Assembly: GCA_035303945.1 (NCBI GenBank)
Contig: DATGQZ010000032.1
Coordinates: 1 to 64,000 of the forward strand
Direction: 5' to 3'
DNA: 64,000 bases
Source: DATGMS01 sp035303945
Lineage (GTDB): Bacteria > Bacteroidota > Bacteroidia > Cytophagales > Cyclobacteriaceae
Part shown: positions 36,858 to 45,704 of the stretch, piece by piece
Numbering within the stretch: the first letter of the stretch is position 1
How the letters are laid out: every line of letters begins with the position of its first letter
The notes under the pieces: model-generated
Told to the model about the DNA's origin: nothing
Database searches by the model: none
The model's input: the letters and a program-made list of their open reading frames with translations, nothing else
Translations under genes and position numbers: made by a program

Positions 36858-37474
36858 ATATTTTCAGTAATAGGTTAGATTATTTTTAAGAAAAGCGAAT
36901 ATAAATTTCGGACTTGGTTAAACTGTCCTGTTGTGTACTGTTAATACAAATCATCGCAATTAAAATTAAAAATACCAGGCTTTATTAGTAGATGTAAAGC
37001 ATCACACCTCCTGATAGGGTAGCCTGATTCTGTAAAAATGGGTATTATATTTTAATTCAGCCAATAATAAACAGGTAAAATTACATCGTAAAGCTTCTTA
37101 AAAAACCTGTAAAAGGAACAGCCAAAGTCGGTCCTTTAATACTCTTTTAACAGTATCAATATTTTTTATTTTGACAATGTTTTAATTTACAATAAATTCA
37201 TCACACAAACCCATAATAATCAGCATCACCATGACCAGATATCCTTCTTTCCTAATTATATTCCAACCGTTCCGTCACAAATCGCTTTGACACCTACGAA
37301 CGTCAACCCTTGATGCAAACCAGCCTTTGCCGTAGATAAGCACAGTACTGGTACCTTCTTCCGGCAATGCTGGACCATAATATTTCATAACCCCCAAACT
37401 CGGATCCAGAATTTACACCCAACTCAAATGTCCTCATCCTAAGAAGACTGAAGGACCATTTAAACAACAAAATC
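36858..37474. other. Long divergent intergenic region, no gene seen
   Basis: A 617-base gap between rhaEW and the Gfo/Idh/MocA gene. It must hold the promoters of both. On the plus strand TTG at 37171-37173 and TAAATTCA at 37193-37200 are 19 bases apart, a weak Bacteroidota promoter that would leave a 275-base leader. An imperfect TTGT..ACAA element at 36931-36949 lies upstream of rhaEW. No clear riboswitch or reading frame was recognised. Confidence 0.5.
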
Positions 37475-38845
37475 ATGAAGAACCACCCAAATGACCTTAC
37501 AAGAAGAAAGTTCCTTCTGACTACTACCACTGTCGCCTTAGCCTCTCCCTTAGTTTATTTACCTACATCAGCAAAACCTGCTAAAAACAAACTTGCCCAC
37601 GCCTGCATCGGTGTAGGAGGAATGGGTGGATACGATCTCCAGCAGTTCATGGCGCATCCAGGGGTGGAAATCGTGGCTATATGCGATGTGGATAGCAACA
37701 TCTTGGACAAAGCCGCAGAATTGGTACCAAATGCCCGCAAATACACTGACTGGCGGGAGCTCTTAAAAAAAGAAAAAAACAATATCGATTCCATCAACGT
37801 CAGTGTACCCGATCACAACCACTTTATCATATCCAATGAAGCATTGGCCAAAGGAAAGCATGTGTACTGTCAAAAGCCACTATGTCATGACGTGGCGGAA
37901 ATCCGGGAACTGACGCATGCAGCTGCCAAAAAAGGGCTTGTCACCCAATTGGGAACCCAACATGCTTCCGGTGAAGGAGACAGAACCGCCGTCCAGCTGA
38001 TCAAACAGGGCGTGATTGGAAAAATAAAAAATGTTTATTTATGCTCCAACCGCCCCGGAGCCACGGAAGCTTACCGCTTCAAAGGCCCCCGTCCAGCCCA
38101 AGGACAAGAGCCTCCCGCCCATTTGGATTGGGACTTGTGGGTCGGGACGGCACCAATGCGTCCCTACGCACCTGAGATTTACCACCCTGCCAAGTGGAGG
38201 GCATGGCAGGATTTCGGTACGGGATGGTCGGGCGATATTGGCTGTCATATTTTTGATGCGGTATGGAAAGGCCTTGATCTTGAATCACCCCTCTCCGTAC
38301 AGGCAAGGGTACAGCAATCCTGGGAAGATTCACCGGAAAGAAGGGCCGATACTTGGCCGCAAAGCAACCACATCACCTGGATGTTTCCCGGCAATGAAAT
38401 GACCGAAGGCGCTCAGTTGCAGGTGGAATGGTTTGACGGAGAGTTTTACCCTCCGGAGGAAGTTAGAGCTTTGTACTCCCTTGAAGATTATCCGGCAGAA
38501 TCAGCCATGCTCCTTGGAACAGAGGGTGCACTCCTTATTCCCCATACCCAAATGCCGATCCTTTTGCCAGCAGCTAAATTCAAAGAGGTGCAGTTTCCCA
38601 CCCTCAGTCCCAGAAACCATTACCATCATTTTGTAGATGCCTGCCTGGGAGGTGAGCCCACTGAATCCAATTTTGCACAGGCAGGACCTATGACGGAAGC
38701 CATTATTTTAGGTACAGTAGCCCTAAGAGAACCAAACAGGGTATTAGAATGGGATGCCATAAAAATGAAGATCCCTAACCATCCAGCCGCAGAAAAATAT
38801 CTTCGACGGGAATACCGAAGAGGTTGGAAGGTGGAGGGCTTTTAG
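37475..38845 (+). CDS. Tat-exported Gfo/Idh/MocA-family oxidoreductase
   Basis: A 456-residue protein with a twin-arginine signal: R10-R11 in LTRRKFLLTT followed by a hydrophobic stretch to about residue 32. The Rossmann start ACIGVGGMGGYDL and the catalytic-lysine motif CQKPLCHD (Q in place of the usual E of E-K-P) follow, then the beta-sheet substrate domain. Tat export means it is folded with its NAD(P)-type cofactor before leaving the cytoplasm. Bacteroidota relatives act in keto-sugar chemistry. It precedes the GMC oxidoreductase by 81 bases in the same direction, so the two probably form a pair. Substrate unknown. Confidence 0.88.
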   Translation: MKNHPNDLTRRKFLLTTTTVALASPLVYLPTSAKPAKNKLAHACIGVGGMGGYDLQQFMAHPGVEIVAICDVDSNILDKAAELVPNARKYTDWRELLKKEKNNIDSINVSVPDHNHFIISNEALAKGKHVYCQKPLCHDVAEIRELTHAAAKKGLVTQLGTQHASGEGDRTAVQLIKQGVIGKIKNVYLCSNRPGATEAYRFKGPRPAQGQEPPAHLDWDLWVGTAPMRPYAPEIYHPAKWRAWQDFGTGWSGDIGCHIFDAVWKGLDLESPLSVQARVQQSWEDSPERRADTWPQSNHITWMFPGNEMTEGAQLQVEWFDGEFYPPEEVRALYSLEDYPAESAMLLGTEGALLIPHTQMPILLPAAKFKEVQFPTLSPRNHYHHFVDACLGGEPTESNFAQAGPMTEAIILGTVALREPNRVLEWDAIKMKIPNHPAAEKYLRREYRRGWKVEGF

Positions 38846-38926
38846 CGGCAAAAATTACACAGGTGGTCACCACAAGTCAGATAGTTTGCCTAAAATTGAT
38901 TCGCCAAAAACGAACCTTATTATAAA

Positions 38927-40666
38927 ATGAGCATTTACAATAAGCCTAACAAAGAACAATACGACGCCATTATTGTAGGGTCAGGTGCCGGAGGCGGGAT
39001 GGCATCCAAAATACTTTCAGAAGCAGGTCTCTCCGTTGCTGTAGTAGAAGCTGGGAGTGATTTTGACCCGGCAAAGGACGAGTATAGGACGCAGCTGCGG
39101 TATCCTTGGGAATCGCCCAGAAGGGGAGCCAGCACCACCCGAGCATTTGGGGATTTTGATGCTGCCTACGGAGGTTGGGAAATTGAGGGAGAACCTTACA
39201 CCAAAGCCCAAGGAACGGAATTCGACTGGTTTCGCTCCCGAATGCTGGGCGGAAGAACCAACCATTGGGGAAGAATTTCTCTGAGGTTTGGGCCTGATGA
39301 TTTTAAAAGAAAAAGTATTGATGGGCTTGGGGATGACTGGCCAATCGGTTATGACGACATCAAACCCTATTATGATAAGGTGGACCAACTGATTGGCGTA
39401 TTTGGATCCAAGGAAGGCATGCGCAATGAGCCGGACGGTTTCTTTTTGCCCCCTCCAAAGCCGCGCCTTCATGAAATGATGATCGGCAAAGGCGCTGCTA
39501 AAGTGAAAGTGCCTGTAATTCCCTCACGGCTTTCTATACTTACCCGGCCTATTAACAATGAGCGTGGGGTTTGTTTCTTTTGCAACCAATGTAATCGCGC
39601 CTGTCAGGTGTATGGCGACTTCTCCGCCGGTACCTGTCTGGTGCAACCGGCCATGAAGAAAGGCAATGTAGACCTTTATACCCATGCCATGGTTCGCAAA
39701 GTGACGACTAATGACAAAGGCGAAGCCACCGGTATCTCCTTTATCAGCAAGGAGGATATGAAGGAGTACAAGCTTAAATCCAGGGTAGTGGTATTGGGCG
39801 CCTCTGCCTGTGAGTCGGCGAGAATTATGATGAACTCCACATCCAAAGCCCATCCAAATGGCTTAGCTAACGGAAGTGGGGTTTTGGGAAGATACCTGCA
39901 CGACTCCACCGGAGCCAGCAGAAGTGCCTTTGTACCAAATCTATTGGACCGGGATCTTTATAATGAAGACGGTGTCGGCGGTGCCCATGTGTATTCGCCT
40001 TGGTGGCTGGATAATAAAAAACTGGACTTTCCAAGGGGTTATCATATAGAATATGGTGGAGGTATGAGAATGCCCTCGTACGGATTTGGGGCTGGAATGG
40101 AAAGTGTGAGGCAATATGTTCGGGATGAATTCGGAAACCCGGGAGTAAATGGAGGGTACGGAGCAGGCTTGAAGCGCGATATTCGCCGCTTTTACGGAGC
40201 TACTATTGGCTTTGCAGGCAGAGGAGAAAGTGTTCCTCAATACAATAATTATTGCGAGATTGATCCAGGTCAAGTGGATAAGTACGGAATCCCGGTACTT
40301 CGCTTCCACTACAAGTGGACCGAACATGAGATCAAACAGGCCAAACACATGCAGGATACTTTTGAGGAAATTATCGGTGCTATGGGAGCAGTGGCTTTAG
40401 GACCTAAACCCGGGCCGGAATCACAATATGGATTGCTAGCTCCCGGAAGAATCATCCATGAAGTGGGCACCACCCGGATGGGTAATGATCCCAAGACCTC
40501 CGTGCTGAACAGCAACTGTCAAGCCCACGAATGTAAAAATTTGTTCGTCGTCGATGGCGGGCCTTTTGTATCCCAGGCGGATAAAAACCCGACCTGGACT
40601 ATCCTGGCCTTGTCTTGGAGAACTTCAGATTATATCGTCGATCAGATGAAGAAGAGGAATATTTAG
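38927..40666 (+). CDS. GMC oxidoreductase, FAD-glucose-dehydrogenase-alpha-like, with Cys cluster
   Basis: A 579-residue flavoprotein. FAD-binding motif AIIVGSGAGGGMASKIL at about 14-30 and C-terminal NPTWTILALSWRTSDYI with the conserved GTTRMG. Four Cys lie at 216, 219, 222 and 226 (C-x2-C-x2-C-x3-C); C216-x5-C222-x3-C226 equals the 3Fe-4S pattern of bacterial FAD-dependent glucose dehydrogenase catalytic subunits. There is no own signal peptide; relatives leave the cell with a Tat-tagged small subunit, which is absent here. It follows the Tat-tagged Gfo/Idh/MocA gene. A strong terminator follows. Likely oxidises a sugar or sugar derivative; the specific one is unknown. Confidence 0.85.
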   Translation: MSIYNKPNKEQYDAIIVGSGAGGGMASKILSEAGLSVAVVEAGSDFDPAKDEYRTQLRYPWESPRRGASTTRAFGDFDAAYGGWEIEGEPYTKAQGTEFDWFRSRMLGGRTNHWGRISLRFGPDDFKRKSIDGLGDDWPIGYDDIKPYYDKVDQLIGVFGSKEGMRNEPDGFFLPPPKPRLHEMMIGKGAAKVKVPVIPSRLSILTRPINNERGVCFFCNQCNRACQVYGDFSAGTCLVQPAMKKGNVDLYTHAMVRKVTTNDKGEATGISFISKEDMKEYKLKSRVVVLGASACESARIMMNSTSKAHPNGLANGSGVLGRYLHDSTGASRSAFVPNLLDRDLYNEDGVGGAHVYSPWWLDNKKLDFPRGYHIEYGGGMRMPSYGFGAGMESVRQYVRDEFGNPGVNGGYGAGLKRDIRRFYGATIGFAGRGESVPQYNNYCEIDPGQVDKYGIPVLRFHYKWTEHEIKQAKHMQDTFEEIIGAMGAVALGPKPGPESQYGLLAPGRIIHEVGTTRMGNDPKTSVLNSNCQAHECKNLFVVDGGPFVSQADKNPTWTILALSWRTSDYIVDQMKKRNI

Positions 40667-40780
40667 GGAAGACCGGAGACCAAAGACCGAAGGAGGGATG
40701 CCGGGAGCCAATTGTCAGATAACGGATGTCAGATGCCGGCCAGTAGCTCTCGTCCGCAGTACTGCCGATGTGTCCTCCTT
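40667..40780. repeat. Intergenic mosaic repeat-like sequence
   Basis: Short words recur: AGACC in GGAGACCAAAGACCGAAGG, GATGCCGGGAGCC and GATGCCGGCCAG, and two ATGTCAGAT/TTGTCAGAT forms. The texture differs from neighbouring genes. No coding potential is seen. It may belong to a short dispersed intergenic repeat. Confidence 0.35.
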
Positions 40781-40807
40781 AGTAGGATTAAATTTTAAAC
40801 ACGAATG

Positions 40808-40852
40808 ATACCTGTTGTTTTGGCCTTGTAGGCTGAACAACAGGTATTTTTT
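40808..40852 (+). terminator. Strong hairpin terminator after the GMC gene
   Basis: ATACCTGTTGTT (40808-40819) pairs perfectly with AACAACAGGTAT (40836-40847) and is followed by TTTTT. It ends the Gfo/GMC transcript. Confidence 0.85.
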
Positions 40853-41059
40853 AATTAAGCCCTGACCGGTATAGCAATTTTATAAAATATTACGTCTAAC
40901 CATAGAGAGATCAAAGATACATTTTGTCAATACCGATATCAGCCTTACATCATCGGATGCGACAAGCCTTGATGGATGGTTTTCTTTGCAATTGTACAGA
41001 AAGCGGAGGTCTCCGAATTTCGAGCGATGGGGTTATTGAACAAAATAAACGGTAACAAG

Positions 41060-41571
41060 ATGACTACATGCACAAAGTTAAGTTTCACGTGGATGTTGAT
41101 GGCAGCTATGTGTCTCTTGCCCTTGCTGTACGGCTGTCAGGAAGTGGGGCTGCCCGATGAGGAAGGGGCTGAGGTATCGATAAAACGTGTGCCGACCAAC
41201 CCCAACTATGCCTCCCTCCCCTTGATTGGCATTGAGTGAAAACTCATCGGGTTTGTTGATGAAAAAAAACAGGATAAGACTGGTAAGATCTGCACGTGAG
41301 TATAGCTATACCTTGATCTTTAAAGATGATGGTGTTTTAGATGGATGCTTCCACTAATAGAATTAACGCCAAAAATATATTCTAGACTCAACTGAAAGAA
41401 AATCATATTAGGATTTTGTCCTTTGGACTATTTACCTTTATAAACGAAGTTCTTGATGGCCCCCTATATATTGAATCAATGAAAAAAATTAATTTTTCAT
41501 TGATATCCCCTCAGGGATTGGAGCTTTATTATGGTCCGCAGCAATATCTGCTGTTCCAGCCGAGGGAATAG
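41060..41571 (+). pseudogene. Decayed lipoprotein gene
   Basis: The intact first part (41060-41239) encodes a lipoprotein start: a hydrophobic segment and lipobox LYGC followed by QEVGLPDEE. It stops at TGA 41237-41239, but coding resumes directly in the same frame (KLIGFVDEKKQDKTGKICT). After a shift near 41297 it reads EYSYTLIFKDDGVLDG, and after another shift near 41340 DASTNRINAKNIF. Past a TAG at 41383 it continues as HIRILSFGLFTFINEV, then LELYYGPQQYLLFQPRE to a natural stop at 41569. The pieces together give about 165 residues resembling small Bacteroidota lipoproteins that compare a growing W-x-L-I-G-F core with a Y-T-L-x-F strand. The first TGA was probably TGG. Function of the parent unknown. 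Confidence 0.75.
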
Positions 41572-41900
41572 ATCACCTGAGGAGCGAAAATTTTTCAGAA
41601 ATCTAAAGCTTGAGCCAACATCGTGGCCTTTTGGAGTCAAATGTTCCACATTACTTTCGGGTGGCTTGTCCCGAACGGGAAATAGCCGATATTTACACAG
41701 ACCGGTAGTTTAAATCAAATGGTTCTGTTTTGATCCGGAAATGTGTGACGTTTTATTTCTGAAAAGCCGTTCATCAGCCTTAGGAGAATCTTCTTGCTTG
41801 CAAGTCTCCGCTCTTCCGTTTATCTGCTATTGCAGTACTGTACAGGATGGAAATTCTAAAGTTTATGGCTTATCTTGCTCCCTATAAATAGATAGAATGT
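41572..41900. other. Intergenic region upstream of lutA, no gene seen
   Basis: About 330 bases without a supported gene. It should contain the lutABC promoter; no clean TAnnTTTG box was found. Short frames here lack coding character. Confidence 0.5.
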
Positions 41901-42623
41901 ATGCGCGTCGGATTATTTGTACCCTGTTATGTAGACCAATTTTACCCCTCTGCAGCCATTGCAACCATGGAGCTTCTGGAAAAACAAGGAGTGGAGGTGG
42001 TATATCCTCTAAAGCAAACCTGTTGTGGTCAACCCATGGCCAATTCCGGATATGAACATTATGGACAGGGGACAACCGAACTTTTTTTAAATAACTTTGG
42101 GGATTTTGAATACATTGTCGCTCCTTCCGGCAGCTGTACCCTCCATGTGAAGGATCATGTTCTTCCCAAGGGTGCATTTAAACCGCAGATATACGAGCTA
42201 TGTGAATTTCTAACGGACATTTTAAAGGTGGAGGATCTTGACGCGTCCTTCCCCTACAAAGTGGGTATCCACGCCAGTTGTCATGGCTTGAGGGGACTCG
42301 GATTAGCCAAACCTTCCGAAATTATGGCTCCTGAATTCGATAAACCTAAAAGCTTACTGGAAAAGGTACGCGAAATAGATCTTGTTACATTGAGCAGAAA
42401 GGATGAATGCTGCGGCTTCGGGGGCACCTTTGCTGTTTTTGAAGAAGCCGTGTCGGTTAGAATGGGCAAAGACCGCATTATCGACCATGAAAAACAGGGA
42501 GTAGAAGTAATTACTGGAGCGGATATGTCTTGCCTCATGCACCTAGAAGGCATATTGAAAAGGCAAAAAAGCCATATCAAGATTAAACATATTGCCGAAA
42601 TATTAAATGGTAACCCGCTTTAG
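41901..42623 (+). CDS. lutA: L-lactate utilisation protein LutA
   Basis: A 240-residue Fe-S protein with two CCG-type domains: KQTCCGQPMANSGY with SGSCTLH in the first and ASCHGLRGLG with DECCGFGGTF in the second. These Cys motifs bind 4Fe-4S clusters as in heterodisulfide reductase-like proteins. With LutB and LutC it oxidises L-lactate to pyruvate in the cytoplasm. First gene of lutABC; lutB begins 82 bases later. Its presence near the rhamnose operon fits use of the L-lactate made by RhaEW. Confidence 0.95.
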   Translation: MRVGLFVPCYVDQFYPSAAIATMELLEKQGVEVVYPLKQTCCGQPMANSGYEHYGQGTTELFLNNFGDFEYIVAPSGSCTLHVKDHVLPKGAFKPQIYELCEFLTDILKVEDLDASFPYKVGIHASCHGLRGLGLAKPSEIMAPEFDKPKSLLEKVREIDLVTLSRKDECCGFGGTFAVFEEAVSVRMGKDRIIDHEKQGVEVITGADMSCLMHLEGILKRQKSHIKIKHIAEILNGNPL

Positions 42624-42655
42624 TACGGAGATTGTAGACGTAAGTGACCCGGAAC

Positions 42656-42700
42656 CCAGTAACAATTAACCTTTAACTAGATCACCAGTAACTAATAACC
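42656..42700. repeat. 16-bp imperfect direct repeat between lutA and lutB
   Basis: CCAGTAACAATTAACC (42656-42671) and CCAGTAACTAATAACC (42685-42700) differ at few positions and lie 13 bases apart, ending six bases before the lutB ATG. Role unknown; it could be slipped-strand or dispersed repeat material. Confidence 0.5.
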
Positions 42701-42705
42701 AAACA

Positions 42706-44085
42706 ATGAAGATACATACCAGCCATGCCAAGGCAGCGGAAGAATTTGTGAAGGATGAAGAAAGAACCCATTGGCATGACGAGACGCTCTGGCACGTACG
42801 GGAAAAGCGTGACCTTGCTGCCCACAAGCTGCCTGAGTGGGAGATCCTAAGAGATAATGCTTCCCGGATCAAAGACTATGTCCTCTCCCATCTGGATGAG
42901 CTGCTTATACAATTTGAAAAAAAGGCACTCGCTAATGGTGTTGAGGTACTTTGGGCTAGAGATGGAAAGGAACATAACGAACATGTATTTCGCATCCTTC
43001 AGGAAAATAATATCCAACATATTGTAAAAAGTAAATCAATACTCACCGAGGAATGTGGTCTAAATCATTTTTTGGAAGACAAGGGCTACGATGTGGTGGA
43101 TACCGACTTGGGAGAACGAATAATCCAGTTTGTCAAACAGCCGCCCAGCCATATTGTGATGCCGGCTATCCATCTCAAAAAGCAAGACATTGGTAATATC
43201 TTTCATCAGCATATCGGGACGAAGGAAGGGGCTGACGATCCCAAATACCTGGCCGAAGCCGCTAGAAATCACTTAAGGGATAAATTTATCAAAGCAGATG
43301 CCGCCATTACGGGGGTAAATTTTGGAATTGCCGAAACGGGAGGTTTTGTAGTGTGTACCAATGAAGGCAATGCGGATATGGGGACCCATCTGGCAGATAT
43401 CCATATAGCCTGTATGGGCATAGAAAAACTTATCCCCCGGGCAGCCGATTTGGGCGTTTTTCTCCGTCTATTGGCCCGTAGTGCCACCGGCCAAAGCATC
43501 ACCACCTATTCCTCACACTTCCACCGGCCGATGCCAGGTAGGAAGATGTACATCATCCTGGTGGACAACAAACGAACAGAGCAGTTGGGTCGGGAGGATT
43601 TTAGGAATTCCCTGAAATGCATCCGTTGCGGGGCCTGTATGAATACCTGCCCGATCTACCGCAGAAGTGGAGGCTATAGCTATCAGTCCACCGTACCCGG
43701 ACCTATCGGCTCCATTCTTTCTCCTGGGTTAGATTTGAACAAGCACAGCTCCCTGCCCTTTGCTTCCACGCTTTGCGGCTCATGTACCAACGTATGCCCG
43801 GTAAAAATCAATATCCATGAACAACTGTATAAGTGGCGACAGGTTATTGCCAAACAAGGCCCTCCGGATAGAACAAAAAAAATGGCGATGAAAATTGCTG
43901 GAGCCACTTTGAGCAAGCCCTCCTTGTATGACTTCTTCGGGAGTATGGCGCGTAAAGCTTTAATGGTCACGCCCGACAGCTTGGTATATAGCAGCCTTAA
44001 TGTTTGGGGTAAACAGCGGGACCTTCCGGATCCCCCAAAGGAAAGTTTTAAAGCGTGGTATAAGAAAAACAGATTAAAAAAATGA
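42706..44085 (+). CDS. lutB: L-lactate utilisation Fe-S protein LutB
   Basis: A 459-residue protein. An N-terminal LUD domain covers about 60-300 (GVNFGIAETGGFVVCTNEGNADMG segment in part). A ferredoxin-like part follows with CIRCGACMNTCPIYR (first 4Fe-4S set) and CGSCTNVCPV (second set), then a C-terminal helical tail. This is the standard LutB/LldF layout and length. It passes electrons between LutA/LutC and the quinone pool. The last base pairs overlap lutC by ATGA (44082-44085), a sign of translational coupling. Confidence 0.96.
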   Translation: MKIHTSHAKAAEEFVKDEERTHWHDETLWHVREKRDLAAHKLPEWEILRDNASRIKDYVLSHLDELLIQFEKKALANGVEVLWARDGKEHNEHVFRILQENNIQHIVKSKSILTEECGLNHFLEDKGYDVVDTDLGERIIQFVKQPPSHIVMPAIHLKKQDIGNIFHQHIGTKEGADDPKYLAEAARNHLRDKFIKADAAITGVNFGIAETGGFVVCTNEGNADMGTHLADIHIACMGIEKLIPRAADLGVFLRLLARSATGQSITTYSSHFHRPMPGRKMYIILVDNKRTEQLGREDFRNSLKCIRCGACMNTCPIYRRSGGYSYQSTVPGPIGSILSPGLDLNKHSSLPFASTLCGSCTNVCPVKINIHEQLYKWRQVIAKQGPPDRTKKMAMKIAGATLSKPSLYDFFGSMARKALMVTPDSLVYSSLNVWGKQRDLPDPPKESFKAWYKKNRLKK

Positions 44086-44657
44086 ACAGTAGACAAGCCA
44101 TTCTGGACGCCATCGCACGCAATAAACCGCAGGCCACTGATTTGCCGGTGTTACTGTCATTTTCTGATGACGAAGATCTGGTGTCGAAATATACCCAATC
44201 CGTAACGCTCAACGGCGGCACAGCAATAGAAGTGGAATCGCTTAGCGATATCCATACTTACATTGAGGAAAACTTTCTGGACGGACTTCAAGTTGTTTCG
44301 CTCATTGATGAAATTCCGGGATCCATTGCCCTATCTTCCATTTCTGATCCCCATGAGTTGGAAAGTGTCGAACTTGCGGTAGTAAAGGGAGAATTTGGTG
44401 CAGTGGAAAATGCGGCTATATGGGTGTCGGACAAAAATCTGACTCACCGCGTACTTCCTTTTATTGCCCAACACCTCATCATCGTACTCGAGAAGACCAA
44501 TTTGGTACCGAATATGCACGAAGCCTACAGGAAGATCAACGTCTCAGAAACTGGTTATGGGGTGTTTATCGCAGGACCATCTAAAACCGCAGATATAGAA
44601 CAGTCATTGGTGATTGGGGCCCATGGCGCAAGAAGTCTTACAGTGTTTTTGATCTAG
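44082..44657 (+). CDS. lutC: L-lactate utilisation protein LutC
   Basis: A 191-residue LUD-domain protein, the third subunit of the LutABC L-lactate dehydrogenase. Recognisable parts are GEFGAVENAAIWV and the C-terminal GYGVFIAGPSKTADIEQSLVIGAHG. No Cys cluster, as expected. The start overlaps the lutB stop by 4 bases. The gene ends 5 bases from the convergent esterase gene, with no terminator visible between them. Confidence 0.94.
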   Translation: MNSRQAILDAIARNKPQATDLPVLLSFSDDEDLVSKYTQSVTLNGGTAIEVESLSDIHTYIEENFLDGLQVVSLIDEIPGSIALSSISDPHELESVELAVVKGEFGAVENAAIWVSDKNLTHRVLPFIAQHLIIVLEKTNLVPNMHEAYRKINVSETGYGVFIAGPSKTADIEQSLVIGAHGARSLTVFLI

Positions 44658-44662
44658 CTCCC

Positions 44663-45568
44663 TTAACGGCCAAAATTATCCTGAATCCACTGATGGCTCA
44701 ATATGATCCATGTCGCCGCATTGCCGTGCATCTCTTTGTTGCCCATGCCATAGCCATGGCCGCCTTTTTCGAAGAAATGTGCTTCCACTTGGACCCCAGC
44801 TTCATTTAATGCTTTGGCATATCGCATAGCGTTCTCCACAGGCACAGCTTTATCGTCCCATGAATGGGCGAGAAAAGCAGGAGGCGTATGCTGATTTACT
44901 TGCTTTTCATTGGAAAAAAAATCCTCCCATTCGGTGCCCAGCTTCTCACCAAGCAAATTCTTTCTTGAACCTTGATGCGTAATAGCTGGATCCATGCTGA
45001 TCACGGGATAGATTAGTATGCTGAAATCTGGGCGGGAAGATACTTTACCCTCATTGGCCTCTCCATGTACGGAGACAGATGATGCCAAGTGACCCCCGGC
45101 GGAAAAGCCCAAGACCCCTACCTTGGCAGGGTCGATATTCCAATCCCCGGCATTCTCCCGCAACTTCTTTAGTCCTTCCTTGGCGTCAGTTAGTGGCACC
45201 TCCCAACTGTTATCGACCAGTTCCTCTTGCGGTAAGCGGTATTTCAGGACCGCCGCCACATAGCCTTGTTCGCTATACCACTTGGCAATGTCGTGCCCTT
45301 CATGCTGAATCGCTAGCAAGCCATATCCTCCACCTGGGCATATCATAATGGCCATTTGGTTGGCCTTCTCCTTTTCGGGATGATATATAATAAGTTGAGG
45401 AATTGCCACTTGGGTCACCCTTCCACCCTCGCCCAATTGATCTTGTTCAAGCTGCTTTCGGGTATGGGCTGCTGCACCATCGTACAGCGGAAGTGTTTGC
45501 ACCTGGGCCGATAAAGAATGGGAAATCGCTATCATGAGGACTGAGAAAAAGGATTTGAAAAACTGCAT
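44663..45568 (-). CDS. Secreted alpha/beta-hydrolase, acetyl-esterase-like (paralogue)
   Basis: A 301-residue protein starting at ATG 45566-45568 (MQFFKSFFSVLM), which opens a signal peptide ending near LSA-QV. Upstream in-frame starts add residues with no signal character. The oxyanion segment MICPGGGYGL, Ser in GFSAGGHLAS, Asp in HSWDDKAVPV and His in GGHGYGMG match its relative at 31120-32058 almost motif for motif. Both likely deacetylate glycans in the periplasm. It is divergent from the second Tat Gfo/Idh/MocA gene and not joined to the rhamnose operon, so its regulation may differ. Confidence 0.85.
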   Translation of the reverse strand: MQFFKSFFSVLMIAISHSLSAQVQTLPLYDGAAAHTRKQLEQDQLGEGGRVTQVAIPQLIIYHPEKEKANQMAIMICPGGGYGLLAIQHEGHDIAKWYSEQGYVAAVLKYRLPQEELVDNSWEVPLTDAKEGLKKLRENAGDWNIDPAKVGVLGFSAGGHLASSVSVHGEANEGKVSSRPDFSILIYPVISMDPAITHQGSRKNLLGEKLGTEWEDFFSNEKQVNQHTPPAFLAHSWDDKAVPVENAMRYAKALNEAGVQVEAHFFEKGGHGYGMGNKEMHGNAATWIILSHQWIQDNFGR

Positions 45569-45704
45569 AACTTCAAGATCTGTGCTTAAACATCCATGAA
45601 ATATAACTCCTTTTGGAAAAATACAGCCAATTTTGATCAGCAATTAGTTATCTTTTGGAATAAATCTATTTTTGTACAATTCAACACTTACCAAAATAAA
45701 CAGC

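Noticed and set aside
36931..36949. TTGT...ACAA element upstream of rhaEW as an operator for the GntR regulator
   Set aside because: Only 5 of 9 positions are symmetric and no similar site was found before the GntR/permease operon.
37303..37530. Minus-strand frame ending near 37303, with a neighbouring frame reading ILDPS...MKYYGPALPEEG
   Set aside because: It overlaps the start of the Gfo/Idh gene, is broken by a stop, and matches no family I know. A remnant is possible but not supported.
41060..41239. Intact 59-residue lipoprotein
   Set aside because: Coding sequence clearly continues past the stop in three frames, so it is the front of a broken gene.
41531..41713. 60-residue plus-strand frame after the decayed gene
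   Set aside because: It is out of frame with the pseudogene tail and has no recognised motif or start context.
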